This document shows, in pieces, positions 1 to 8,463 of a DNA stretch of 64,000 nucleotides; position 1 is the stretch's first letter, and each line of letters begins with the position of its first letter. The stretch is from an uncultured Lachnospiraceae bacterium (GTDB taxonomy: Bacteria > Bacillota > Clostridia > Lachnospirales > Lachnospiraceae). A model generated the notes under the pieces. It was not told the DNA's origin and ran no database searches. It saw only the letters and a list, made by a program, of their open reading frames with translations. The stretch covers positions 272,424-336,423 of the forward strand of contig CAJURQ010000002.1 of assembly GCA_910588955.1 (NCBI GenBank), given 5' to 3'. The translations under genes and the position numbers were made by a program.

Positions 1-1213
1 CGCTCCAATATTTGCATTCCCCGAACAGAATCGTGTTCTCCTCCTCGTTTAACGCCACAATGTCGATCTCCGTGTTTTTATCCCAGTACCGCCCGATTTT
101 TGAAAAATGACAGGGGAAGTCATCCCTCGCCGCCAGCTCCTCCCGACAGACGTCCTCATAGGCAAAAGCCGCATGACTGCACACAAAGCTTTTCCGTATC
201 TTTTCCATAACATATGTTACGTTTCCCTGCTCGACATCCCCCTGATTCGGATAAATCATGGTAAACCAGAAGCGGATATAGTAATCCGTAATCCGGTAAA
301 GTCCCTTCTTGCTCTTTTCGGGATTCTCCTCCGTGACAGGCACCTCCCGCTGCACCAGATCGAGTTCTATCAGCGTCTTCAAAGTTCTGGTCAAGTCGGT
401 AGCCTTCGCCCCCATAAAGGACGCGATCTCCGCCAGCTTCGTCCGCCCGAATGCGATGGCGCGCAGTACCGAAAAATAGCCGCCCACCTCCGCCACTTCC
501 TGCTGTAACAGAAAATGCGGCTCTTCATATAGATAACCCGTGCGGTTCAGAATGTTTTCCTCAATGCCCTCATAAATGTCCGCACAATCCGCGAACGATT
601 CGATATATTTCGGGACGCCGCCGGTCACCGCGTACCGCTCAATCTGCCCTTTTCTGGACAAACCCGGGACAAATTCGCAGTAGTACCGAAACGGTATCTG
701 TTTGAGCCGAATCTGCGCCGTCCGTCTGCCATACAAAGGGCTGTTGTAAGAGAGTGTCTGGGACACCATCATGGGGATCAGCGAACCACACAAAATCACC
801 ATGACGGAATTTTTCATCAAAATCTCGTCCCATATCCTCTGAAAGACAGAGGGAAATGCCGGGTTCGCCTTTCCCAGATACTGAAATTCATCGATAATCA
901 AAACCGGCTTCTCCTCCCACTTGCAGGAGACAATCGCCTTAAAAATCGTGTCCCACTTATCCACGGAAGTCTCCGCCAAAAGGGGGCTCTCAATAAATGC
1001 CGCCGCCTTTTCCTGAAACGCACTGCGGTTGATCGCCTCCGCCTCCTGCGTAGCAAGAAAATATAAGGCTTTTTTACCCTTCATAAACTCTGAGAGAAGC
1101 GTCGTCTTACCCACCCGCCGCCGACCATAGACGACGACAAGCGAAGATTCTTTTTTCGCATATTCTTTTTCTAGCGTCCTGATTTCCAGTTCGCGATCCA
1201 CAAATTGTTCCAT
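1..1213 (-). CDS. ATP-binding protein, archaeal-ATPase/DUF234 type (partial, C-terminus beyond window)
   Basis: About 404 residues are visible and the gene continues past the left edge. Reading from the ATG at 1213, a P-loop (GRRRVGKTTL) lies at residues 30-39 and a Walker B (LIIDEF) at about 105-110. A winged-helix-like middle follows, then the start of a C-terminal nuclease-like DUF234 region ending in FGECKYW. This layout matches the ATPase_2/DUF234 family common in Clostridia and archaea, whose cellular role is not settled. The start is preceded by a modest GGAGGGT-like ribosome site, a TATACT -10 box and an unusual 15-bp repeat array. It may be a stand-alone NTPase linked to defence or mobile DNA, but nothing in the visible neighbourhood proves this. 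Confidence 0.85.
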   Translation of the reverse strand, partial: MEQFVDRELEIRTLEKEYAKKESSLVVVYGRRRVGKTTLLSEFMKGKKALYFLATQEAEAINRSAFQEKAAAFIESPLLAETSVDKWDTIFKAIVSCKWEEKPVLIIDEFQYLGKANPAFPSVFQRIWDEILMKNSVMVILCGSLIPMMVSQTLSYNSPLYGRRTAQIRLKQIPFRYYCEFVPGLSRKGQIERYAVTGGVPKYIESFADCADIYEGIEENILNRTGYLYEEPHFLLQQEVAEVGGYFSVLRAIAFGRTKLAEIASFMGAKATDLTRTLKTLIELDLVQREVPVTEENPEKSKKGLYRITDYYIRFWFTMIYPNQGDVEQGNVTYVMEKIRKSFVCSHAAFAYEDVCREELAARDDFPCHFSKIGRYWDKNTEIDIVALNEEENTILFGECKYWS

Positions 1214-1258
1214 ATACCCTCCAGACAGTCTGCACCCTTGCTTATCCCCTATATAAAG

Positions 1259-1286
1259 AGTATACCACAATTTATATGTTTGTAAA
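1259..1286 (-). promoter_or_regulatory. Predicted sigma-A promoter of the ATPase gene
   Basis: On the minus strand TTTACA (1281-1286) and TATACT (1259-1264) are 16 bp apart and about 46 bp upstream of the ATG at 1213. The -35 hexamer lies inside the first unit of the 15-bp repeat array. Confidence 0.6.
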
Positions 1287-1335
1287 CATTATGTTTCCGT
1301 TCATAATGTTTCCGTGCATAATGTCTACAAACATA
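1276..1335. repeat. Four tandem 15-bp units with inverted outer copies, probable operator
   Basis: Four consecutive 15-bp units start at 1276, 1291, 1306 and 1321. Each begins ATGT. The two inner copies differ at one base. The first unit with its right flank (1276-1293) and the last with its left flank (1317-1334) are near-perfect inverted copies of each other. The array overlaps the -35 element of the ATPase promoter, so binding of a regulator there would plausibly control that gene. Confidence 0.6.
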
Positions 1336-1344
1336 ACTTTTCTT

Positions 1345-3189
1345 TTATTTCATGTATACCACATACCGCGCATTTCCGAACACTTCCGTATAGCCATAAT
1401 CCCTGATCCAATCGCCCAGAATCCGCTGTTTTTCATCCATTGCCATCTTTTCCATATCCACGCCGAACCAGTTGATCGCCTCGCCGTCGTCGCTCCAGTA
1501 AGCCGCCACCGCCGAGGAGACAATGATCACCGGCATTTCTCCGCCTGCCACACTCTCTGTCTCCAGAGCCGCCAGATCCCGCGTGTACTCCGCCATGCGG
1601 TAGGATTTCAGATCCGCCCAGCCCGTGGAGAGCGCAGGCGGCATATCCAGCAGATAAAAAAGCCCCGGCAGCTCTCCATAGGTAATCATTTTTCTGCCGG
1701 TCAGCCCCTCCTCTTTAATAAAGTCGGACAGTTCCTCCAAAAGCGCACCGTTTTCCTGATTCGTGTAAATCCCTGCTGCTTTCTCCGGCTTCTTTACACG
1801 CATATCGCGGACTTCCCCGTAAATACCGTCCTGAAAGACGAAATTGGCATGGGAACCGATGCTCTGCATGAGAAGAAACGCCACCAAACCGCAGACCGGC
1901 ATTGCCCACAGAAACCGATACTTATCCATCCGCCCGCCTTTTTCCGCAAGCCGGCTCCACACCACCCACAGCAGAAAAGGAGCCGCTACAAACAGATTAT
2001 TGATGATCGGATATAAATCATTGTTGCTGCCAAGGGGCGTCAGAAAAATCTGTAAAAGCACAAACGCCGCCATAATCTTTTGCTCCACACACACCTTTTT
2101 TCCAATCAGGCAATATACCGCAGCCGCTATCGTCACCAGAAGCAGCAGTACCGCCGGATAATAAATACAGCCGTTGCCGTACTCATAATACCGGAAGTGG
2201 AACATGCCCCTGCCCCAGTAAAAGCGGAGCAGCGCCAAGAGCAGCATGACATATCCAATTTTTATTATTGCACCCGTTATTTTATATGCATTCTTCCCGG
2301 CATCGTACAGCCTCTCCCGCACAAGAAACGCAACGCCTGCCGCCCCCGCGCAAACGCCCGCGAACACCAACCAATATAATCCCTTTATATAGTCTCCAAA
2401 CATGCCCGTCAGCATCGATGTCGGTTTGTAGTCAGTCGCCTGTTCCGTCATGGCAAACATAGTAAAAACCATATCCGGATAAGCCGATATGCCGTAACGA
2501 ACACAGATCACCGCCAAAGGCACGCCAAAACCGACAACATAACCGAGCAGACACCACCCGGTAACCGAAAAAAGCGCGCTCCACGGCAGGGGACTCCTCC
2601 CGTCCTTCCGCCTGCAAATCAGTACAATCCCGTACCACACCGCCACAATCAATGCCGCCTGCACCACGTTCGGCATCCGCACCGCCACATTTGCTCCCAG
2701 ACAGATGCCCGCCGCAAGGAAATAAAGCCGACGGATTTTGCCGCCCGTCACCCCCCGATAAAGCAGCAGAATTGCCGCCGCCATCAAAAAGTACGTCAGA
2801 TAGTTGTACAGAATCGTGGACGGACACCAACAGAGTCCTAGCACAAGGAACTCCCCCAAAACCAAAAGCGGCGCGGCTATCCGTTTTTTCAGTACGAAAT
2901 AGACCATGAGCGCCGTCGCCGACTGCACAAGCGTCGTATAACATTTCATGCCAAGCAGCGTTCCCCCGAAAGGCAGGTGCATAAACAGCCATCCCGCCGC
3001 ATTGGACAGAAAAGTCGCCACCATCCATGTCCCGTTCATAGAATCAAAATACTGGAAATTTGTGAGACTGTACGTCGAGTCCGCAACGTCAAGCCCCTGA
3101 TTGACAACCAGAAACGGGTAAAGCAGAAGTATTGCCGGAAACAGCCAGTTCTCTATGAAGTTATGATATTTCCGATAAATACCCACCAT
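1345..3189 (-). CDS. Large polytopic membrane protein, GT-C glycosyltransferase-like
   Basis: The product has 614 residues. About a dozen hydrophobic segments cover residues 15-450, followed by a soluble C-terminal domain of about 160 residues that is probably extracytoplasmic. An acidic stretch after the first membrane segment (VVNQGLDVADSTY) fits the GT-C pattern, where an early outside loop carries the catalytic acid, but I cannot name a family with certainty. It is the last gene of the glycan locus, downstream of the GNAT and separated from it by strong hairpins. The likely role is transfer of a sugar from a polyprenyl-phosphate donor on the outer membrane face. A structural membrane protein of unknown role cannot be excluded. 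Confidence 0.7.
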   Translation of the reverse strand: MVGIYRKYHNFIENWLFPAILLLYPFLVVNQGLDVADSTYSLTNFQYFDSMNGTWMVATFLSNAAGWLFMHLPFGGTLLGMKCYTTLVQSATALMVYFVLKKRIAAPLLVLGEFLVLGLCWCPSTILYNYLTYFLMAAAILLLYRGVTGGKIRRLYFLAAGICLGANVAVRMPNVVQAALIVAVWYGIVLICRRKDGRSPLPWSALFSVTGWCLLGYVVGFGVPLAVICVRYGISAYPDMVFTMFAMTEQATDYKPTSMLTGMFGDYIKGLYWLVFAGVCAGAAGVAFLVRERLYDAGKNAYKITGAIIKIGYVMLLLALLRFYWGRGMFHFRYYEYGNGCIYYPAVLLLLVTIAAAVYCLIGKKVCVEQKIMAAFVLLQIFLTPLGSNNDLYPIINNLFVAAPFLLWVVWSRLAEKGGRMDKYRFLWAMPVCGLVAFLLMQSIGSHANFVFQDGIYGEVRDMRVKKPEKAAGIYTNQENGALLEELSDFIKEEGLTGRKMITYGELPGLFYLLDMPPALSTGWADLKSYRMAEYTRDLAALETESVAGGEMPVIIVSSAVAAYWSDDGEAINWFGVDMEKMAMDEKQRILGDWIRDYGYTEVFGNARYVVYMK

Positions 3190-3284
3190 TTTATTCCTCT
3201 GAAACTGCGTCTGCTGACATTTTCTACACTCGAAAATCCAGCCGCTTCGCGTCTGCCGTGCTTCGCACTCATTGATTTTCTCGT

Positions 3285-3346
3285 TATCATGTTAGGTGAA
3301 ATCAAATGTCTGCTTCGCAGCCGCTTGATTTCCTGCTAACATGATA
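3285..3346. repeat. Long intergenic hairpin overlapping the GNAT stop codon
   Basis: TATCATGTTAG (3285-3295) pairs with CTAACATGATA (3336-3346), and inside it GAAATCAA pairs with TTGATTTC. The loop contains GCTTCGC. A second, weaker inverted pair (CGAAAATC with GATTTTC) lies just left of it at about 3233-3282 and also has GCTTCGC in its loop. Neither has the U-tract of a classical terminator on the minus strand, so RNA processing, stability or a repeat element is more likely. Confidence 0.6.
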
Positions 3347-3824
3347 TATAGTATGGACAGATATCCTCGTAGTGTCCGTCCTTCATCCGGAATCCTCCCG
3401 GAATCGTGCCAAGCTGTGTAAATCCGACTCTCTCATACAAATGTCTGGCATGAGTGTTTGACGCAACCACAGCATTAAACTGCAAAACCCGGAATCCAAT
3501 CCGTCTGGCATGTTCGATACAGTCAAGCACCAGTTTTTCCCCGATATGCAGCCCCCTGCTCCCCGAAGCCACAGCATAACTGGCATTACATATATGCCCG
3601 CACCTTCCCACATTATTCGGATGCAGAATATACAGTCCCAAAATTTCCCCACTCTCTTCCTGCGCAACTCCGCAGTAACTTTGTTCTGCAAAAAACGCCG
3701 CGCCTGTCTGCTCCTCCAGAAAATCTTCCTGTGGGAAAGCGACGCCCTCCTCCACGATCTCGTTCCAAATTTTTATCATAGCGGGAATATCCTGTTCCCG
3801 GTAAGCCCTCACTATCATCTTCAT
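3336..3824 (-). CDS. GNAT-family N-acetyltransferase
   Basis: The product has 162 residues. The chosen ATG at 3824 (MKMIVRAYREQD) has AGGAG six bases upstream. A longer frame to 3884 overlaps the previous gene and has no better site. The protein shows the whole GNAT layout: N-terminal strand-helix (RAYREQDIPAMIKIW), central strand (GEILGLYIL), the acetyl-CoA loop in a slightly divergent form (SGSRGLHIGEKLV) and a C-terminal N-x-x-A-x-x-L-Y-E-x-x-GF motif. It resembles general amine acetyltransferases of the phosphinothricin type rather than PseH. It sits downstream of the acyltransferase and GtrA genes in the pse block, so it is the only local candidate for the missing PseH step, but this is inference. 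Confidence 0.85.
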   Translation of the reverse strand: MKMIVRAYREQDIPAMIKIWNEIVEEGVAFPQEDFLEEQTGAAFFAEQSYCGVAQEESGEILGLYILHPNNVGRCGHICNASYAVASGSRGLHIGEKLVLDCIEHARRIGFRVLQFNAVVASNTHARHLYERVGFTQLGTIPGGFRMKDGHYEDICPYYISC

Positions 3825-3880
3825 CGATTCTCCTATGAAATTTTCGCCAGTTTCAACTATTCTTTGTAGTCGTTCTGGCA

Positions 3881-4957
3881 TCACTGCGTTTTATTCTCAG
3901 CCGCAGCAGCCACTCTCGCAAAGATTTTGCCACGCCCCATATCCACCACAGTTCCGACCACAAAAACTATGAACACAGACAGGATCATATGCGGCACAAA
4001 GAGAAAGCTTTCCTGCACCTTCTCCACGCCCAGCCACTTCATCCACTCATACCGCACCAGCATATGTTCGTGCAAAAGATACACGCCGAACGTATAGGGC
4101 GCAAGCCTTCTCACTGCTCCCACAAAGCACCCTTCCTTTATGCGCAGGTTTTTGAACACATAAAAGAGCGAAACCGCGCCGGTGACGCACAACAGATGAT
4201 TGTACGCGTAAAGCATATTCGCATAGTGGATAAACGTCTCAATTTCGCCGCCAAGTGTGTTGGACGCCATCGCAAGCAGCCATATCAGCAGACTGGAGAG
4301 CGCATAGCCCCCCACCGCATGGGACTGCTTTTCCAGCCATGAAATACCATACAGTCTGACATACCCCGCCGCCACGAACAGACACAAAAACCATCCGAAA
4401 TCATAGCCGTACCGATCTGTTGCCAGATACACGGGAAGAATCGTCTTTTCCAGTGAAAAAAATGCCAGCAGCAGCGCCAAAAGAATCTGCAGATTCCTCT
4501 TTTCCATCTTTTTGATACCCGCCGCCAAAAACGGCGCAAACAAATACATCACAAGGTAAGCCGTGGCAAACCAATAATGCTCCGTCCCAAAGGGAAATGC
4601 AAAACCAATCCAGTCATAGAGGTCCATATCCCCCCATGAAACCACACCTGTCAAAAGAAGCGCTATGGGAATCAACAGGGAATAAAAAAGAACCTGTGCA
4701 AGCAGAGAGAACACCCTCCCCGGTTTCCACGCAGATTCCACAAGAAAATAACCGCTGATAAGCACATAACAGTTTACCGCCACAATACAAAACGCCTCGA
4801 TCAGCCACGCCAAAACGCCGACCGGATTTTCCTTTGCCACAATGGGAAACGGCGTGGCAACCCACCCCTTCACCAGATAGTGGAGGGAAATAATCATAAA
4901 CATCGCCACAATGCGCAGCAGTTCAAAATTCGCCTGTCTTTTACCTTCCGATTTCAT
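3881..4957 (-). CDS. Acyltransferase 3 family membrane O-acetyltransferase
   Basis: The product has about 358 residues from the ATG at 4957. A TTG at 4984 would add nine residues and cannot be excluded. The N-terminus (NFELLRIVAMFMIISLHY) carries the R-x10-H pattern typical of Acyltransferase 3 (OafA/YrhL-type) proteins, and about ten membrane segments follow. Such enzymes move acetyl or other acyl groups across the membrane onto surface glycans. It lies ten bases to tens of bases after gtrA in the same direction and before the GNAT, so it probably O-acylates the glycan made by this locus. Confidence 0.88.
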   Translation of the reverse strand: MKSEGKRQANFELLRIVAMFMIISLHYLVKGWVATPFPIVAKENPVGVLAWLIEAFCIVAVNCYVLISGYFLVESAWKPGRVFSLLAQVLFYSLLIPIALLLTGVVSWGDMDLYDWIGFAFPFGTEHYWFATAYLVMYLFAPFLAAGIKKMEKRNLQILLALLLAFFSLEKTILPVYLATDRYGYDFGWFLCLFVAAGYVRLYGISWLEKQSHAVGGYALSSLLIWLLAMASNTLGGEIETFIHYANMLYAYNHLLCVTGAVSLFYVFKNLRIKEGCFVGAVRRLAPYTFGVYLLHEHMLVRYEWMKWLGVEKVQESFLFVPHMILSVFIVFVVGTVVDMGRGKIFARVAAAAENKTQ

Positions 4958-4993
4958 TTCCCGCTTTAAGCTCCCTTTCCGCAAATCTCTATA

Positions 4994-5437
4994 TCACTCT
5001 TCCTTCTTGGAGGTGTCCTTAAAAATCCAGATTTTGCTGAGCACATAGTTCGCCAGAATCACGATCGTCTGGCACACCAGCTTGGAGATTTTGTCGTTAA
5101 TCGAGCAGATATCCACCATCACATACATCAGTGCGATCTCAAGCACCTCGGTCGCCACCCTCGCGCCGATAAAGGAGACGAACTCCCTCACAACGGATGC
5201 CGCCGCCTTATTTTGACTCTTAAACACAAAAGTTCTGTTCGTCCAGTAGGCAAACACAACCGTCAGCACCCACGACAGTACCGTCGCCACCATATAGTGC
5301 AGGGAAACCGCGTCCGCAAAAATAAAATACAGAATATAATTCAATACAAAGGCGAGAAATCCGAAAATCAAATAATTGATTCCCTCCTCATGCTTCTTAT
5401 ACATCCCCCATCCGAAATCCCATAATTTCTTTATCAT
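4994..5437 (-). CDS. GtrA-like membrane protein
   Basis: The product has 147 residues and four hydrophobic segments in the usual GtrA arrangement. The early motif YLIFGFLAFVLNYILYF and the mid-protein segment WVLTVVFAYWTNRTFVF are characteristic. GtrA proteins help expose or translocate polyprenyl-phosphate-linked sugars that GtrB-type transferases make. A GtrB-like gene is present 29 kb away in the same locus (33815-34765). The gene follows the ABC transporter after 27 bp, with ribosome site GGAAG eight bases before the ATG. Confidence 0.9.
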   Translation of the reverse strand: MIKKLWDFGWGMYKKHEEGINYLIFGFLAFVLNYILYFIFADAVSLHYMVATVLSWVLTVVFAYWTNRTFVFKSQNKAAASVVREFVSFIGARVATEVLEIALMYVMVDICSINDKISKLVCQTIVILANYVLSKIWIFKDTSKKEE

Positions 5438-5464
5438 CTTTTCTTCCTTTCGTAAATAAGTTCT

Positions 5465-7219
5465 TTATCTCTCTCTGGAAATGGCGCCGCCCTGTACGCG
5501 GTACACCATATCGCACTTCTCAATGGTCTGCAGCCTGTGCGCGATAATGACAAGCGTCTTTCTCCCGTGCAGCCTGTTGATGGAATCCATGATCGCCGCC
5601 TCCGTCTCATTGTCCAACGCGGAAGTCGCCTCATCCAGCACAAGCACCTCCGGGTCTTCATAGAGCGCTCTGGCAATACTGATTCTCTGCCTCTGTCCGC
5701 CCGAAATGCGGATGCCGCGCTCGCCGATTCCGGTCTCCACGCCCTCCGGCAGACTCTTTACGAAATCATCCAGAGCCGCCTCCTTCAAAGCGCGCCAGAC
5801 CTTCTCGTCGTCGATCTCCTCCTCCGGTACGCCGAATGCCACATTCTTGCGGATAGAATCGTCTATCATAAAGATAGTCTGTGGAATATAGCCGATATTT
5901 TTCAGCCACGCCGCATAGTGACCGTTCACGTCCGTGCCGTCCGCCAGAATCCGTCCGCTCTCCGTCTGCAAAAGCCCCAGCAGAATATCCACAATCGTCG
6001 TCTTCCCCGAGCCCGTGACGCCCACGATACCCACGGAAGAGCCGATCGGAATCTCCATATCCGCATGGTTAAAAATATAGGTCTCCGTGTTCGGATATTT
6101 ATAGGTGATGTCCTCCAGCCGAATCACTTTTTCCAGCGGCATCTTTTCCACACTCTGCCTCTGCTTATAGGCTTCCGCATCATAGGTCACACTGCCGTCG
6201 TGAATCTCATCCTGCAGGTTGTCGCTGACGCCCATAAAGAAGGGCTCGAAATAGGAAATCGAAGTCTGGTAATTATTGATGCGGTTTACGCTGGGAAGCA
6301 GACGCATTGCCGCCGCCGCCAAAGCCGAAAGCTGCGGCAGGAGCTCCTTCATCTGTGTGCCCTGTCCGATAGACATGACAAAATACCCCACCATGCCCGC
6401 GATACATACCGTCTCAATCAAAAGCCGCGGCGTCGCGTTAAAGAGGTTATATTTCTGCACGGAACTGACGTAGCCCGCCCCGCACTTTGCATACTCATTG
6501 ATAAAATAATTTTCCTTGCAGCCGATCTTGATCTCCTTGATCCCCATCACCGACTGCTCGATCCATTTATAAAGCCCGCTGTAATAGTCCTGATTATCCT
6601 GCCCCGCCTTGATCATAATAGGCTTCAACACCTTTTTAATCACCAAAAGAAGCGCCACCATGAGCGCTGCCACCGTCACAATCATCATCGCGTCAGAATA
6701 AATAAAAAGCGCCACCACCAGACATACAAACACAATGCACTCGCTGAAAAGCTGCAGACAGCTTAGAATCAGCCCGTACATATTGTTTACGTCAGATGTG
6801 ATATTACGTTGAATTACGGACGTGTCCGCGTTCAAATAATATTCATAGGGACGCTGCATAAAATTGATCATCATGCGTCTTGAAGTCGCGAACTGGTTCG
6901 TGTAGACAAACTTAAGCTGTGCCTTCTGCTGAAAGAAAAGATAGATGTTCTTAATCACCGTCATTCCCACAAAAGAAAGCAGCAGAAACATGGCAAACTG
7001 AGCGCTGTTCTCCATCCCGAGCATCTCGTAAACCGAGGAGAGAAGTTCGCTTTCCCCCACCGCTTCCGGATCCATCACCACGGTCACAATGGGCACCAGC
7101 ATGGAAACGCCCAAGCTTTCCAGCACACCGCCGATCAGCATCATAATGATAAGCGCTGCCATAGCGCGTTTCTGCCTGCCGTCCAGCAGGACATTCATTT
7201 TTTTTAAGATTTTCAGCAT
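5465..7219 (-). CDS. ABC half-transporter, PglK/MsbA-like lipid-linked saccharide flippase
   Basis: The product has 584 residues. An exporter-type membrane domain with six predicted helices occupies about residues 1-330. An ATPase domain follows with Walker A (GVTGSGKTTI), signature (ISGGQRQRISIARAL), Walker B/D-loop (VLVLDEATSALD) and H-loop (IIAHRL). The N-terminus and length match the PglK family that flips undecaprenyl-diphosphate oligosaccharides in protein glycosylation systems. No Wzx/MATE-type flippase is seen in this window, so this protein is the best candidate for moving the pse-containing glycan lipid. It functions as a homodimer if family knowledge holds. Confidence 0.9.
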   Translation of the reverse strand: MLKILKKMNVLLDGRQKRAMAALIIMMLIGGVLESLGVSMLVPIVTVVMDPEAVGESELLSSVYEMLGMENSAQFAMFLLLSFVGMTVIKNIYLFFQQKAQLKFVYTNQFATSRRMMINFMQRPYEYYLNADTSVIQRNITSDVNNMYGLILSCLQLFSECIVFVCLVVALFIYSDAMMIVTVAALMVALLLVIKKVLKPIMIKAGQDNQDYYSGLYKWIEQSVMGIKEIKIGCKENYFINEYAKCGAGYVSSVQKYNLFNATPRLLIETVCIAGMVGYFVMSIGQGTQMKELLPQLSALAAAAMRLLPSVNRINNYQTSISYFEPFFMGVSDNLQDEIHDGSVTYDAEAYKQRQSVEKMPLEKVIRLEDITYKYPNTETYIFNHADMEIPIGSSVGIVGVTGSGKTTIVDILLGLLQTESGRILADGTDVNGHYAAWLKNIGYIPQTIFMIDDSIRKNVAFGVPEEEIDDEKVWRALKEAALDDFVKSLPEGVETGIGERGIRISGGQRQRISIARALYEDPEVLVLDEATSALDNETEAAIMDSINRLHGRKTLVIIAHRLQTIEKCDMVYRVQGGAISRER

Positions 7220-7340
7220 AATGTGTTTCCTTTAATCAGCGTACGGGCGTACACTTCGCACCCGTTCCCAGAACATGCCCTCTTTTGATCCATCTGCCAC
7301 ATGATACGGGAGCTGCCCTGTCCGCACTAAACTGCTATCG

Positions 7341-7369
7341 AGTATACCACAAGTGTGCGCGCCGCGCAA
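7341..7369 (-). promoter_or_regulatory. Predicted promoter for the ABC transporter-GtrA-acyltransferase group
   Basis: On the minus strand TTGCGC (7364-7369) and TATACT (7341-7346) are 17 bp apart, in the 173-bp gap between the sialyltransferase-like gene and the ABC transporter. It allows the flippase group to be transcribed apart from the pse genes. The -35 box is only a partial match. Confidence 0.45.
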
Positions 7370-7392
7370 ATTTGCCGCGCAATCTCCGCCTT

Positions 7393-8463
7393 TTAAATCT
7401 CCTCATTCTGCCGGTGCAGCTTCGGATCTTCGTACTTGTCCATAAAATCCTCGCCCAGATAGACAATCTCCTCAGCGAACCGGATGTTGCGTACCACCGT
7501 AAAGACAGAAATCACCCGGCGGAATGTCAATCCCTCGATATAATTCAACACTTCCATCGGAAACTTCCGGTCAAGCACGATGTGGTCCGAAAATTTTTCT
7601 TCATAATCCAAAATGTCTCTAGGATGGGGCTTGATCAAAATCACAGAATCCGCACCTTCTATTTGACCACACAAGTCAATGCAATCCCGAAAAATCTTCT
7701 CTCGTACGGGGAGTTCGCACAGCGGCTCTGTCAAAAGCAAAATATTGTCCTTTCCCGTCGCCAGCTTTTCCTCTATCTCCCCTATATTTGCAATAAAGAG
7801 CCGCACCAGAAGCGCCTTATCCTCCTTCGTGAGGGAGTCCGCCAGCTCCTGCCTTGACTGTTCGATATATTTCGGGCAGGGATAAGGCAGGACGGAAATG
7901 TCGTTGACCTCCATATCCAGACAGTACTTCCCCCAACCGTTTTGAATAAAAATAAGGTTCAGCGAGGCGAGAAACGCTTTCAGCTTAAAATGCCCCCTGT
8001 TGTCGTAGCGCGCGGTGTCGTAAGTGCTGATACAGTCCAGCCCGTCCTCCAGCGCGTGATAATGTATTTTTTTATAGCTTAAATAGTACCCGATCGGGTC
8101 GGAATCGCAAAACACATAAACATCTTTATATTCCCTAAAGTCCACCGGCACGTAAGGCTCCTGCGCCTTTCCCAGAAGCTTCGTATAGCGGATACGGGTC
8201 AGCAGGTTTAAGAAAAGATTGCCCCTGTCCACATGATACTTCATAATCTCCGGAAAATTGATGTCCTCCTTCTCCTCGAACATGTGCACCGCCTCGAAGA
8301 GTCCGCAATTTAAGGCACGCTCCCGCAAATCACCAAAATCGTTGGACATGGTGCTCATGACAAGGGTCGCGTTTCCCCGCTTTTCCCGTTCCAAATTCAG
8401 TTCCTTCAAGCATGCCACATACACGTGATAGTACGTGTGGCAGACATAGATTCTATCTTTCAT
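7393..8463 (-). CDS. Sialyltransferase-like glycosyltransferase (GT52/polysialyltransferase-type)
   Basis: The product has 356 residues from ATG 8463, which overlaps the end of the ATP-grasp gene. It contains a (D/E)-(D/E)-G motif in HALEDGLD and a later H-P motif in LIKPHPRD, the two hallmarks of bacterial CMP-sialic acid transferases of the GT52/GT38 group. An N-terminal Rossmann-like start (RIYVCHTYYHVYVA) is also typical. It ends the pse biosynthesis run, so the donor is probably CMP-pseudaminic acid or its derivative rather than CMP-Neu5Ac. No membrane segments are seen, so it should work in the cytoplasm at the membrane face. The family call is firm; the exact donor is inference. Confidence 0.8.
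   Translation of the reverse strand: MKDRIYVCHTYYHVYVACLKELNLEREKRGNATLVMSTMSNDFGDLRERALNCGLFEAVHMFEEKEDINFPEIMKYHVDRGNLFLNLLTRIRYTKLLGKAQEPYVPVDFREYKDVYVFCDSDPIGYYLSYKKIHYHALEDGLDCISTYDTARYDNRGHFKLKAFLASLNLIFIQNGWGKYCLDMEVNDISVLPYPCPKYIEQSRQELADSLTKEDKALLVRLFIANIGEIEEKLATGKDNILLLTEPLCELPVREKIFRDCIDLCGQIEGADSVILIKPHPRDILDYEEKFSDHIVLDRKFPMEVLNYIEGLTFRRVISVFTVVRNIRFAEEIVYLGEDFMDKYEDPKLHRQNEEI

Noticed and set aside
1276..1335. Possible CRISPR or short tandem repeat array
   Set aside because: The units are contiguous without spacers and only 15 bp long, so they fit an operator array and not CRISPR.
3336..3824. GNAT gene called pseH
   Set aside because: The sequence resembles general amine acetyltransferases, lacks the PseH opening, and lies four genes away from the pse enzymes. 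It is kept only as a candidate.
5537..6766. 409-residue open frame on the plus strand
   Set aside because: It is antisense to the ABC transporter gene, rich in His and Arg as expected for a shadow frame, and has no ribosome site.
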